The notes: generated from the sequence alone by a model not told the origin. Numbered from the stretch's first letter, positions 25,576 through 34,061 are shown. The stretch: 64,000 nucleotides of DNA from Streptomyces filipinensis (GCF_014649495.1 NZ_BMTD01000009.1:300516-364515); one strand, 5' to 3'. Made by a program: numbers and translations.

Positions 25576-25962
25576 ATGGAACCGATCTTTCTGGAGCAGG
25601 CCCTCGCCTCCTTCACCGAGCGGTGGAGCCCCCGCATCGTCACCACCGTCAACGACTACGACGTGCGCGTGGCGAAGGTGGAGGGCGAACACCTCTGGCA
25701 CGTCCACGACCACACCGACGAGTTCTTCCTGGTGCTCGACGGCGAACTGCACATCGGCCTGCGCGAGCCGGCCGGGGAGCGCACGGTCGTGCTGTCCAGG
25801 GGCTCGGTCTTCACCGTCCCCCGCGGCACCGAGCACAAGCCGTACGCGCCCGTGCCCACCTCGATCCTCGTCATCGAGCCCAGCGGCACCCTCACGGTCG
25901 GCGACCGGCACGAGGAGGTCCCGGACCACGTGGACGCGACCACCGGCCACGCCCTGCCCTGA
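25576..25962 (+). CDS. Small cupin-domain protein
   Basis: 128-aa single cupin barrel. Metal ligands are in HVHDHTDEFFLVLDGELHIGL (HxH...E) and in the second cupin motif GSVFTVPRGTEHKPYAP (His). Small single cupins of this kind are dioxygenases, isomerases or sensors. It is divergent from the AraC/DJ-1 regulator and may be its target. Start ATG 25576 has no clear ribosome-binding site. Function is not assigned. Confidence 0.88.
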   Translation: MEPIFLEQALASFTERWSPRIVTTVNDYDVRVAKVEGEHLWHVHDHTDEFFLVLDGELHIGLREPAGERTVVLSRGSVFTVPRGTEHKPYAPVPTSILVIEPSGTLTVGDRHEEVPDHVDATTGHALP

Positions 25963-26031
25963 CCGGGCCCGGGAGCGACTTTTCCACAGGCGCCGGATCG
26001 GCTGTCGGAGTCGGGTGGCACTCTTGGAGCC

Positions 26032-27852
26032 ATGACCGACTCCGCACCCCGACGCGCCCGCGTCCGCGCCCCCGAACTGGTCGGCAAGGGCGGCTGGCTG
26101 AACACGGGAGACACCCAGTACACCCTCTCCGACCTGCGCGGACGCATCGTGGTCCTGGACTTTTGGACCTTCTGCTGCATCAACTGTCTGCACGTCCTGG
26201 ACGAGCTGCGCGAGTTGGAGGAGAAGCACCGGGACACGGTGGTGGTCATCGGTGTGCACTCGCCGAAGTTCGTGCACGAGGCCGAGCACCAGGCGGTCGT
26301 GGACGCGGTGGAGCGGTACGGGGTGGAGCACCCGGTGCTGGACGACCCCGAGCTGGCCACCTGGAAGCAGTACGCGGTGCGCGCCTGGCCGACGCTGGTC
26401 GTCATCGACCCGGAGGGGTACGTCGTCGCCCAGCACGCGGGCGAGGGGCACGCCCACGCCATCGAGCGGCTGGTCGAGGAGCTGGAGGCCGAGCACGAGG
26501 CGAAGGGCACCCTGCGCCGTGGCGACGGCCCGTACGTGCCGCCGGAGCCCGAGCCGACGACGCTGCGCTTCCCCGGCAAGGCGCTGCTGCTGCCGTCGGG
26601 GAACTTCCTGGTCAGCGACACCACCCGGCACCAGCTGGTGGAGCTGGCCGAGGACGCCGAGACCGTCGTACGGCGGATCGGCTCCGGCATGCGCGGGTTC
26701 GTGGACGGCGGCCCCGGGGAGGCGTCCTTCAGCGAGCCGCAGGGGCTGGCCCTGCTGGACGGCGGCGGTGTGGTCGTCGCTGACACCGTCAACCACGCCC
26801 TGCGCCGCCTCGACCTCGCCACCGGCGCGGTGACGACCCTGGCCGGCACCGGGAAGCAGTGGTGGCAGGGGTCCGCCACCTCCGGTCCGGCCCGCGGGGT
26901 CGACCTCTCCTCACCCTGGGACGTGGCGGTGTTCGGCGGCAAGGTGTGGATCGCCATGGCGGGCGTCCACCAGCTGTGGACGTACGACCCCGAGGCGGGC
27001 ACGGTCGCCGTCGCGGCGGGCACCACCAACGAGGGACTGGTCGACGGCCCCGCCGCGCAGGCCTGGTTCGCCCAGCCGTCCGGCCTGGCGGCCACCGCCG
27101 ACCGGCTGTGGCTCGCCGACTCCGAGACCAGCGCCCTGCGGTGGGTGGATCTCGACGGACGTGTCCACACGGCGGTCGGCACGGGTCTGTTCGACTTCGG
27201 CCATCGTGACGGCGCCGCCGGGCAGGCGCTGCTCCAGCACCCGCTGGGCGTCACCGCCCTGCCGGACGGATCGGTGGCCGTCGCCGACACCTACAACCAC
27301 GCTCTGCGCCGCTACGACCCGGCGACCGGCGAGGTCACGACGCTGGCCACGGATCTGCGCGAGCCCAGCGACGCCGTGCTCGCCGGCGAGGACGTCGTGG
27401 TCGTGGAGTCGGCCCGGCACCGGCTGACCCGGCTGCGGCTGCCGGAGGAGGCGGTGCGGGTGGAGTCGGTCGCCCACCGCACCCGGCGCGCCGCGACCGA
27501 AGTCGCTCCCGGCGCACTGCGGTTGGATGTCGTCTTCCAGGCGCCCGCGGGCCAGAAGCTCGACACCCGCTACGGTCCGTCGACGCGTCTTCTGGTCTCC
27601 TCGACCCCGCCCGGACTCCTGCTCAGCGGCGAGGGTGCGGACACGGACCTGTCCCGCGAGCTGGAGCTGAACCCGGCCGTCACGGAGGGCGTCCTGCACG
27701 TCTCGGCGATGGCCGCCTCCTGTGACGACGATCCTTCCCACGAGTACCCCGCCTGCCATGTCCACCAGCAGGACTGGGGCGTCCCGGTCCGCCTCACCGA
27801 GGGCGGGGCGGACCGGCTGCCGCTCGTTCTGGCAGGAATGGACGAGCAGTAG
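26032..27852 (+). CDS. Thioredoxin-like domain fused to NHL-repeat propeller
   Basis: 606-aa protein, intracellular by sequence (no signal peptide). Residues about 15-170 form a TlpA/AhpC-type thioredoxin fold with the redox motif CCINC in VLDFWTFCCINCLHVL. Residues about 180-480 form an NHL beta-propeller of about six repeats (for example GLALLDGGGVVVADTVNHALRR, GVTALPDGSVAVADTYNHALRR). A C-terminal beta domain follows. The human homologue is NHLRC2; its bacterial role is not established. ATG 26032 has GGAG 4-5 nt upstream. A single protein combining thiol chemistry and a binding propeller suggests recognition of a partner before redox action. Confidence 0.92.
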   Translation: MTDSAPRRARVRAPELVGKGGWLNTGDTQYTLSDLRGRIVVLDFWTFCCINCLHVLDELRELEEKHRDTVVVIGVHSPKFVHEAEHQAVVDAVERYGVEHPVLDDPELATWKQYAVRAWPTLVVIDPEGYVVAQHAGEGHAHAIERLVEELEAEHEAKGTLRRGDGPYVPPEPEPTTLRFPGKALLLPSGNFLVSDTTRHQLVELAEDAETVVRRIGSGMRGFVDGGPGEASFSEPQGLALLDGGGVVVADTVNHALRRLDLATGAVTTLAGTGKQWWQGSATSGPARGVDLSSPWDVAVFGGKVWIAMAGVHQLWTYDPEAGTVAVAAGTTNEGLVDGPAAQAWFAQPSGLAATADRLWLADSETSALRWVDLDGRVHTAVGTGLFDFGHRDGAAGQALLQHPLGVTALPDGSVAVADTYNHALRRYDPATGEVTTLATDLREPSDAVLAGEDVVVVESARHRLTRLRLPEEAVRVESVAHRTRRAATEVAPGALRLDVVFQAPAGQKLDTRYGPSTRLLVSSTPPGLLLSGEGADTDLSRELELNPAVTEGVLHVSAMAASCDDDPSHEYPACHVHQQDWGVPVRLTEGGADRLPLVLAGMDEQ

Positions 27853-27880
27853 GCGGGCGCGGTCCTGCGGCCGGGGCGCG

Positions 27881-28138
27881 TCAGACGCCGTAGCCGTCGC
27901 TGTAGTCGTCGACGCGGTGGTGATGGTGGTGGCGCGGCTCCTCCTCGACCACCGGCGTCGGCGGCATCACGACCCGCCGGCGCCGGGCGATGCCGCTGAA
28001 CGTCGCCACACCGATCAGCCCCACCGCCATCAGGATCAGGCCGACGACGGTGAGGTTGACGCCGTGCATGTGCCAGTCGGTCGCGAACGTGAGGATGGCC
28101 CCCACGGCGATGAGGATGATGCACCCTCCGAGCCCCAT
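27881..28138 (-). CDS. Small two-helix membrane protein (DUF6458-like)
   Basis: 85-aa protein with two hydrophobic helices (GGCIILIAVGAILTFAT and LTVVGLILMAVGLIGVAT) separated by DWHMHGVN, then a basic patch RRRRV and a His-rich tail (RHHHHHRVDDY). This matches a small actinobacterial membrane family of unknown function. The histidine run could bind metal, but this is speculative. It ends 28 bp from the convergent thioredoxin-NHL gene. Confidence 0.85.
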   Translation of the reverse strand: MGLGGCIILIAVGAILTFATDWHMHGVNLTVVGLILMAVGLIGVATFSGIARRRRVVMPPTPVVEEEPRHHHHHRVDDYSDGYGV

Positions 28139-28204
28139 GAGAAGTCGCCTCCCCTTTCGGTTCCGGAATCTCCGGTGCCGTCCGGGTACCCGCGCCGTTC
28201 CCGG

Positions 28205-29503
28205 CTAGCCCTCCAGGAACGCGGTCAGGGCGTTCGCCAGCAGGAACGGGTCGTCGGCGCCGCACAGTTCGCGCACGCTGTGCATGGAGAGGATCGCGAC
28301 GCCGATGTCCACGGTCCGGATGCCGTGCCGGGCCGCGGTGATCGGGCCGATGGTGGTGCCGCACGGCATGGAGTTGTTGGAGACGAAGCTCTGGAACGGC
28401 ACGCCCGCCTTCTCGCAGGCGGCGGCGAAGACGGCGCGGCCCGAACCGTCCGTGGCGTAGCGGTTGTTGACGTTGACCTTGAGGATCGGGCCGCCGTTGA
28501 CCCGCGGGTGGTGCGTCGGGTCGTGCCGCTCCGCGTAGTTGGGGTGGACGGCGTGGCCGGTGTCGGAGGACAGGCACACGGTGCCGGCGAAGGCCCGTGC
28601 CCGGTCCTCGTACGAGCCTCCGCGCGCGAACACCGAGCGTTCCAGCACGGATCCGAGCAGCGGGCCGTCCGCGCCGGTGTCCGACTGGGAGCCGTTCTCC
28701 TCGTGGTCGAAGGCGGCCAGGACGGGGATACGGGTGAGGGGGGTGCCGGAGGTCGCGACGGCGGCCAGCGCGGCGGTGCCCGCGTGCACCGACAGCAGGT
28801 TGTCCATGCGCGGTCCGGCGACCAGGTCCCGGTCCCGGCCGAGGTAGGCCGGGGCCTCCACGGGGTGCGTCATCAGGTCCCAGCCGGTGACCGAGCCGGC
28901 CGCGAGCCCCGCCTCCTGTTCCAGGAAGGCGATCAGATCGCCGTCGCGGACGTCGTCGCCGAGGCCCCACACCGGCTGCAGATGGCGCTGCTTGTCGAGC
29001 TTGAGCCCCTCGCTGCTGACGGAACGGTCCAGGTGGATGGCGAGCTGGGGCACGCGCAGCAGCGGACGGTCCACGTTGACCAGCACGGTGGAGCCGTCGC
29101 GCAGGCTGAGCCGGCCGGCCAGGCCCAGGTCGCGGTCCAGCCAGGAGTTCATCAGCGGTCCGCCGTAGATCTCGACGGCGGCCTGGCGCCAGCCGTGCGC
29201 CCCGCTGTCCGGGCGCGGCTTGATCCGCAGGTTCGGGGAGTCGGTGTGCGCGCCGACGATGTGGAACGGAGTGTGCGGATCGGCGCCTTCGGGGACGTAC
29301 CAGGCGATGAGCGCGCCGCCGCGCAGCACGTACTTGCCGCCGCTCGACGCGTCCCAGGCGTCGGTCTCCGCGACCTGCCGGAAGCCTGCCTTCTCCAGCC
29401 GCTCGGCGGCGTTGGCCACCGCGTGGTACGGCGACGGGCCGGCCGCCAGGAAGGACATCAGGTCGTCGGTGTGGCCGCGGTCGAAGCGGGCTGCTGCGCT
29501 CAT
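28205..29503 (-). CDS. M18 family aminopeptidase
   Basis: 432-aa cytosolic metallo-aminopeptidase. Zinc-site segments are FHIVGAHTDSPNLRIKPRPD, AFDHEENGSQSDTGADGPLL (bridging Asp/Glu and catalytic Glu) and DTGHAVHPNYAERHDPTHHP, the latter unique to M18. It removes N-terminal residues, acidic or neutral, from peptides; family members form dodecamers. ATG 29503 is supported both by TAAGGT at 7-nt leaderless spacing and by AAGGTG as a ribosome-binding site. The gene lies downstream of two terminators that close the acyl-CoA dehydrogenase transcript. Confidence 0.95.
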   Translation of the reverse strand: MSAAARFDRGHTDDLMSFLAAGPSPYHAVANAAERLEKAGFRQVAETDAWDASSGGKYVLRGGALIAWYVPEGADPHTPFHIVGAHTDSPNLRIKPRPDSGAHGWRQAAVEIYGGPLMNSWLDRDLGLAGRLSLRDGSTVLVNVDRPLLRVPQLAIHLDRSVSSEGLKLDKQRHLQPVWGLGDDVRDGDLIAFLEQEAGLAAGSVTGWDLMTHPVEAPAYLGRDRDLVAGPRMDNLLSVHAGTAALAAVATSGTPLTRIPVLAAFDHEENGSQSDTGADGPLLGSVLERSVFARGGSYEDRARAFAGTVCLSSDTGHAVHPNYAERHDPTHHPRVNGGPILKVNVNNRYATDGSGRAVFAAACEKAGVPFQSFVSNNSMPCGTTIGPITAARHGIRTVDIGVAILSMHSVRELCGADDPFLLANALTAFLEG

Positions 29504-29510
29504 GGGATTC

Positions 29511-29516
29511 ACCTTA
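29511..29516 (-). promoter_or_regulatory. Leaderless-type -10 element of the M18 aminopeptidase gene
   Basis: TAAGGT on the minus strand lies 7 nt before ATG 29503. The same bases could act as a ribosome-binding site (AAGGTG), so leaderless initiation is not certain. Confidence 0.4.
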
Positions 29517-29521
29517 ACGAC

Positions 29522-29560
29522 GTGCACGGGCCCGCTCCCGGAAAGAGAGCGGGCCCGCAC
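29522..29560 (-). terminator. Terminator hairpin 1 after acyl-CoA dehydrogenase
   Basis: Stem GGGCCCGCTC paired with GAGCGGGCCC, extended by GTGC/GCAC with a 2-nt bulge. Confidence 0.8.
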
Positions 29561-29573
29561 AGTATCTACAGGG

Positions 29574-29601
29574 ACGTACCCGCGGGGACCTGCGGGTACG
29601 T
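29574..29601 (-). terminator. Terminator hairpin 2 after acyl-CoA dehydrogenase
   Basis: Perfect 10-bp stem ACGTACCCGC/GCGGGTACGT with an 8-nt loop, 18 bp past the stop codon and directly before hairpin 1. Two terminators in series isolate the M18 gene. Confidence 0.8.
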
Positions 29602-29618
29602 ATCCGGAAGGGCGTCTT

Positions 29619-31445
29619 CTAGAACGCGGCTTCGTCCAGCTCCATGAGGTCCAGCTCGACCGTCGAGGCGACCTTGCGGGCCAGCGTGACGCCCGGCAGG
29701 ACGTTGGCCGCGAAGAACTTCGCCGCCGCGATCTTGCCGGTGTAGAAGGCCTGGTCCTTGGCGGAGGCCGAGGTCAGCTTCTCGGCGGCGATCGCGGCGC
29801 CCTTCAGCAGGAGGTAGCCGACGACGACGTCACCGGAGGCCAGCAGCAGGCGGGTGGTGTTCAGGCCCACCTTGTAGATGTTCTTGGTGTCCTGCTCGGT
29901 GGCGGCGAGGTCGGTCAGCATCAGGCCGACGATCGCCTCCAGCTCCACGGCCGCCTTGGCCAGGTGCTCGCGGGCGCCGGCCAGCTCCTCGCCGCCGGTG
30001 CCGAGCGCCAGGAACTTCTTGATGTCCTCGGCGAGGGAGTTCAGCGCGGCGCCCTGGTTGCGGACGATCTTCCGGAAGAAGAAGTCCTGGCCCTGGATCG
30101 CGGTGGTGCCCTCGTACAGGGTGTCGATCTTGGAGTCCCGGATGTACTGCTCGATCGGGTACTCCTGCAGGAAGCCGGAGCCGCCGAAGGTCTGCAGCGA
30201 CTGGGCGAGCTGCTCGTAGCCCTTCTCGGAGCCGTAGCCCTTGACGATGGGCAGCAGCAGGTCGTTCAGCGCCTCCTCGGCGGAGGCGTCCTCGCCGTTC
30301 GCCTCCTTGACCTGGATCGCGTCCTGGATCGAGGCGGTGTACAGCACCAGGGCGCGCATGCCCTCCGCGTACGCCTTCTGCGTCATCAGCGAGCGACGCA
30401 CGTCGGGGTGGTGGGTGATGGTGACCTTGGGCGCGGTCTTGTCCATGAAGTTGGCCAGGTCCGGGCCCTGGACGCGCTCCTTGGCGTACTCCAGCGCGTT
30501 CAGGTAGCCGGTGGACAGCGTGGAGATCGCCTTCGTGCCGACCATCATGCGGGCGAACTCGATGATGCGGAACATCTGGCGGATGCCGTCGTGCTTGTCA
30601 CCGATCAGCCAGCCCTTGGCGGGGTGCTGGTCGCCGAAGGTCATCTCGCACGTGTTGGAGGCCTTCAGGCCCATCTTGTGCTCGACGTTGGTGGCGTAGA
30701 CGCCGTTGCGCTCGCCCAGCTCGCCGGTCTCGAAGTCGAAGAGGTACTTCGGGACGAGGAAGAGGGACAGGCCCTTGGTGCCGGGGCCGGCGCCCTCGGG
30801 ACGCGCGAGCACGTAGTGGAGGATGTTCTCCGACATGTCGTGCTCACCGGAGGTGATGAAGCGCTTCACGCCCTCGATGTGCCAGGAGCCGTCCTCCTGC
30901 TGGATCGCCTTGGTGCGGCCGGCGCCCACGTCGGAGCCCGCGTCGGGCTCGGTGAGCACCATCGTGGAGCCCCACTGCTTCTCGGTGGCGACCTTGGCGA
31001 TGTGCTTCTGGACCTCGTTGCCCTCCTCGAAGAGGATGCCGGCGAACGCGGGGCCGGAGGAGTACATCCACACGGCCGGGTTGGCGCCCAGGATGAGCTC
31101 GGCGTAGGCCCAGATCAGGGAGCGCGGTGAGTTGGTGCCGCCGATCTCCTCGGGCAGGCCGAGCCGCCAGTACTCGGAGTCCATGAAGGCCTTGTAGCTC
31201 TTCTTGAAGGACGCCGGGACCGGCGCGGTGTTGGTCTCCGGGTCGAAGACCGGCGGGTTGCGGTCGGCGTCGGCGAAGGACTCCGCCAGCTCGTTCTCCG
31301 AGAGGCGGGTCATCTCCTCCAGGATGCTCTTGGCGGTGTCGACGTCCATCTCCTCGAACGGGCCGGTGCCGTACACCTTGTCGCGCCCCAGTACTTCGAA
31401 GAGGTTGAACTCGATGTCGCGGAGATTCGACTTGTAGTGCCCCAT
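29619..31445 (-). CDS. Acyl-CoA dehydrogenase, long form (FadE5-like)
   Basis: 608-aa FAD enzyme that introduces the alpha-beta double bond in fatty acyl-CoA. N-terminal, middle and C-terminal ACAD domains are in order: MVLTEPDAGSDVGAGRTKA (FAD/substrate), GEHDMSENILHYVLAR, SDKHDGIRQMFRIIEFARMM-type helices, and the catalytic glutamate segment DTLYEGTTAIQGQDFFFRK. A C-terminal extension of about 150 residues makes it the 600-residue class found in actinobacteria and proteobacteria rather than the 380-residue class. ATG 31445 has GGAG 8 nt upstream. Palindromes at 31511-31528 lie in its promoter. Confidence 0.95.
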   Translation of the reverse strand: MGHYKSNLRDIEFNLFEVLGRDKVYGTGPFEEMDVDTAKSILEEMTRLSENELAESFADADRNPPVFDPETNTAPVPASFKKSYKAFMDSEYWRLGLPEEIGGTNSPRSLIWAYAELILGANPAVWMYSSGPAFAGILFEEGNEVQKHIAKVATEKQWGSTMVLTEPDAGSDVGAGRTKAIQQEDGSWHIEGVKRFITSGEHDMSENILHYVLARPEGAGPGTKGLSLFLVPKYLFDFETGELGERNGVYATNVEHKMGLKASNTCEMTFGDQHPAKGWLIGDKHDGIRQMFRIIEFARMMVGTKAISTLSTGYLNALEYAKERVQGPDLANFMDKTAPKVTITHHPDVRRSLMTQKAYAEGMRALVLYTASIQDAIQVKEANGEDASAEEALNDLLLPIVKGYGSEKGYEQLAQSLQTFGGSGFLQEYPIEQYIRDSKIDTLYEGTTAIQGQDFFFRKIVRNQGAALNSLAEDIKKFLALGTGGEELAGAREHLAKAAVELEAIVGLMLTDLAATEQDTKNIYKVGLNTTRLLLASGDVVVGYLLLKGAAIAAEKLTSASAKDQAFYTGKIAAAKFFAANVLPGVTLARKVASTVELDLMELDEAAF

Positions 31446-31510
31446 GGCGACGGCTCCGTAGAGGGATCGGCGAGGCACTGACTCCTCGCACCTAGTTCAC
31501 GTACCAACAA

Positions 31511-31528
31511 GTAGCACGATGATGCTAC
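31511..31528. promoter_or_regulatory. Palindrome in the acyl-CoA dehydrogenase promoter
   Basis: GTAGCA-CGATGA-TGCTAC, perfect 6-bp arms, about 66 bp upstream of the ATG. A second imperfect palindrome (TACCCGTCGGTA) follows at 31527-31538. A promoter TTGCTT-N15-TAGCAT on the minus strand overlaps the site. The arrangement suits a TetR- or GntR-type fatty-acid regulator; that is inference. Confidence 0.4.
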
Positions 31529-31575
31529 CCGTCGGTAATAAGAAGCAACCCCTGCCGGTCAAGTGTGAGAAGGGT

Positions 31576-32334
31576 CTACTCCTTCCTGCCGGGGAACGGG
31601 GCCGTGAGCAGCGCCGCCCACTGGTCCGGGTGTTCGGCGTAAGGCAGGTGACCGCCCGGTATGCGCATCAGCCGGGCTCCCGGTATCCCCGCCGCCACCT
31701 CCCGGTGCAGCCGGGGTGCGATCAGCGGGTCGTCGGCGGGTGAGACGACCAGGGTGGGCACGGTGATCCGGGGCAGGTCGGCGGTCACGTCGAGCCGCTC
31801 CGCCAGCTCCACGTGTTCCGGCGTGCCGGCCGGGGCGTCCCCGCCCGCCTGCTTCACCGCGCTCTCCAGCTCCTGCGGGTCCATCGCCTGCAGGGCGGCC
31901 GGGCTCAGGCTGTGGGCGAGCAGGAACCGTCCGAGGGTGTCCGGGTCGCCGGCCTCGATGAGCGACCGCCACACGCGCGCGACCAGCCGGACCTGCGCGT
32001 CCGCGCGGGCGAAGGGCGCGGTGAGCAGGAGTGCCGTGACCCGCTCGGGATGCCGCACGGCCAGCCGTATCGCCACGGCGCCGCCCAGTGAGAACCCTGA
32101 GACGGCGAAGCGTGCTGCTCCCTCCGCGTCGGCGGCGGCCGCCAGCCGGTCGGCCAGGTCGTCCAGTTCCAGCGGCTCTCTCGCGCGCGGGGCGCCGCCC
32201 GCGCCCGGGTAGTCGGCGCCGATCACGCGGTACCGGGCCGTCAGGGCGGCCATCACGGGGCCGTAGTTGGCCGCGAGGGAGCCGCCGGCGCCGTGGGCGA
32301 GGAGCAGAGCGGGACGCGGATCGGTGCCGGACAT
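31576..32334 (-). CDS. Alpha/beta hydrolase
   Basis: 252-aa soluble serine alpha/beta hydrolase. Oxyanion loop LLAHGAGGSLAANYGP, nucleophile elbow VSGFSLGGAVAIRLA (Ser), acid in VVSPADDPLIAP and His in IPGGHLPYAEHPDQW form the triad. The size and sequence style match esterases, lactonases and C-C hydrolases, and no substrate can be assigned. ATG 32334 is chosen because GGGGGG-type purines lie 7 nt upstream; an upstream extension to 32391 would run through the operator palindrome. Its promoter carries twin 16-bp palindromes, so it is probably under a TetR-like repressor encoded elsewhere. Confidence 0.9.
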   Translation of the reverse strand: MSGTDPRPALLLAHGAGGSLAANYGPVMAALTARYRVIGADYPGAGGAPRAREPLELDDLADRLAAAADAEGAARFAVSGFSLGGAVAIRLAVRHPERVTALLLTAPFARADAQVRLVARVWRSLIEAGDPDTLGRFLLAHSLSPAALQAMDPQELESAVKQAGGDAPAGTPEHVELAERLDVTADLPRITVPTLVVSPADDPLIAPRLHREVAAGIPGARLMRIPGGHLPYAEHPDQWAALLTAPFPGRKE

Positions 32335-32359
32335 GAGGTACCCCCCGGAGGACGCTGTC

Positions 32360-32375
32360 TGTAGCGATCGATACA
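32360..32375. promoter_or_regulatory. Operator candidate 1 (16-bp palindrome)
   Basis: TGTAGCGATCGATACA, palindromic in 7 of 8 base pairs, between the divergent hydrolase and SseB genes. It matches site 2 in 13 of 16 bases. Confidence 0.55.
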
Positions 32376-32393
32376 AAAACCGTACCAGCATTA

Positions 32394-32409
32394 TCTAGCG
32401 ACCGCTACA
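32394..32409. promoter_or_regulatory. Operator candidate 2 (16-bp palindrome)
   Basis: TCTAGCGACCGCTACA, same length and pattern as site 1, with centres 34 bp apart. It overlaps the TAGATAATG region that would serve as promoter for the hydrolase. Confidence 0.5.
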
Positions 32410-32447
32410 TAAATTCTCCCGGGGGTCATCGCGCCGCTCCCGCTCGG

Positions 32448-32453
32448 TACGCT
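32448..32453 (+). promoter_or_regulatory. Leaderless -10 element of the sseB-like gene
   Basis: TACGCT lies 7 nt before ATG 32461 with no Shine-Dalgarno sequence. Confidence 0.5.
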
Positions 32454-32460
32454 TGCGCCC

Positions 32461-32925
32461 ATGTACGGCTACGACCAGAACGTCGGTGCTCAGCAGCAGT
32501 ACGCCGCACCCCAGCAGCCGATGGCCGGCGGCTACGGGCAGCAGCCGCCGCTGTATCCCGAGCCGTCCCCACCCTCCCTCGCGGACGCGGTGCGCGCGTT
32601 CACCACCGGGCAGATGTCCGCCGAGGACTTCCAGCAGATCTTCGCGACGTCGAAGGTGTACTGCCCGCGCGGCGACACCCCCGGCTTCCTCGCCCTGCAC
32701 AACACCCAGCAGCCGGTGATCCCGATGTTCACCTCGCTCAAGGAGCTGCGCCGCTACGCGGGCAAGGAGTCCAAGTACTTCGTGATCACCGGCGCCGAGG
32801 TGATCGACCTGCTGCCGACCGGCTACGGCTTCGTCCTGGACATGGAGGGCGAGCACCGGATGGTGTTCGACGCGAAGGCGGTCGAGCAGATGGTCGACTT
32901 CGCGATGCGCCGGATGTACGGCTAG
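32461..32925 (+). CDS. SseB-domain protein
   Basis: 154-aa protein. A Gln/Tyr/Pro/Gly-rich disordered N-terminus (about 1-35) leads to an SseB N-terminal-type domain: SLADAVRAFTTGQMSAEDFQQIF, VIPMFTSLKELRRYAGKESKYFVITGAEVIDLLP and GFVLDMEGEHRMVFDAKAVEQ. Streptomyces have several such stand-alone domains; their role is unknown, and no secretion function should be read from the enterobacterial name. It is probably leaderless and ends at a strong palindrome terminator. Confidence 0.88.
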   Translation: MYGYDQNVGAQQQYAAPQQPMAGGYGQQPPLYPEPSPPSLADAVRAFTTGQMSAEDFQQIFATSKVYCPRGDTPGFLALHNTQQPVIPMFTSLKELRRYAGKESKYFVITGAEVIDLLPTGYGFVLDMEGEHRMVFDAKAVEQMVDFAMRRMYG

Positions 32926-32967
32926 AGGCCGTCGCCGCGCGGGCGGCCGGCCCGTCCCCGAGACCGC

Positions 32968-32995
32968 GAGCCCGGAGGGAATTCCCTCCGGGCTC
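32968..32995 (+). terminator. Terminator of the sseB-like gene
   Basis: Perfect 28-bp palindrome GAGCCCGGAGGGAA plus its reverse complement, followed by TCTCTGTTG. Confidence 0.88.
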
Positions 32996-33060
32996 TCTCT
33001 GTTGTGGGTGGCAGAAAGTTCAATGCTCAACTAAAGTGGGCGCACAAGGAGGTACCGACC

Positions 33061-33839
33061 ATGCCTGCAGACCGCTTCCGCCGATGCGGTGGCGCGTCCG
33101 GTGCTGGCAGTGACGACCGCACCGAGCGGGCACGTACATCATCGACGGGATCTTCGACCACCAGGACTCCCAGGGGGGCGGCGGCACCATCACCAACGGC
33201 GACACCCAGTGGATGACCGCGGGCTCCGGCCTGCTGCACATCGAGGCCCCGCCGGAGTCCCTGGTCGTGTCCGGCGGTCTCTTCCACGGTCTGCAGCTGT
33301 GGGTGAACCTGCCGGCCAAGGACAAGATGATGGCGCCGCGCTACCAGGACATCCGCGGCGGCAACGTCCAGCTGCTGACGACTCCTGACGGCGGTGCCCT
33401 GCTGCGTGTCATCGCGGGCGAACTTGACGGCCACAAGGGTCCCGGCATCACCCACACCCCGATCACGATGATCCACGCGACCCTCGCCCCGGGTGCCGAG
33501 ATCACCCTGCCCTGGCGGGAGGACTTCAACGGCCTGGCCTACGTCCTCGCGGGCCGCGGCAGCGTCGGTACGGACCGCCGGCCGGTCCACTCCGGCCAGA
33601 CCGCCGTGTTCGGATCCGGCTCCTCGCTGACCGTCCGCGCGGACGAGAAGCAGGACGGCAACGCCCCGGACCTGGAGGTCGTCCTCCTCGGCGGACAGCC
33701 CATCCGTGAACCCATGGCCCACTACGGCCCGTTCGTCATGAACACCAAGGAAGAGCTGATGCAGGCCTTCGAGGACTTCCAGAAGGGCCGCCTGGGCACG
33801 ATCCCGGCGGTGCACGGCATGACCGGGGACGGGCTGTAG
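33061..33839 (+). pseudogene. Pirin-family protein, disrupted by two deletions
   Basis: A perfect AAGGAGGT ribosome-binding site (33047-33054) leads to ATG 33061, but the reading frame is broken twice. After the first codons the pirin sequence moves to another frame (ADAVARPVLAVTTAPSG, bases 33080-33130). It then jumps directly to TYIIDGIFDHQDSQGGGG in the third frame at 33132. Intact pirins have about 45 residues between these points, including the HPHRGFET motif that holds metal ligands. From 33132 to the stop the sequence is a normal pirin (DTQWMTAGSGLLHIEAPPE, the C-terminal cupin and HYGPFVMNTKEELMQAFEDF). A product could start at ATG 33213 (208 aa) but would lack the metal site. Functional loss is the best reading. 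Confidence 0.85.
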
Positions 33840-33860
33840 ATCCCGCCCGCTCAAGGAGAG

Positions 33861-33894
33861 AAGGCCCCGTCCGGGCATCCGGGCGGGGCCTTTT
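33861..33894 (+). terminator. Terminator after the pirin pseudogene
   Basis: Stem AAGGCCCCG-CCGG / CCGG-CGGGGCCTT with one wobble pair and a GCAT loop, followed by TTTT. It is the only hairpin here with a classical T-run. Confidence 0.88.
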
Positions 33895-34061
33895 GTGTGC
33901 GCGATGCAAGGAGGCGCGCCGACCCGGATGGACTAGTTCGGGAAGGCGTCGCACCGAATGGGCCCCTAGCGTCGCAATTGCGCCGCTTCGTTCAGCAGGG
34001 CGCACGAGTGGTCGCTCCTGGTAGCCGACACCACGCACACACACCAGTTCAGGAGACACAT

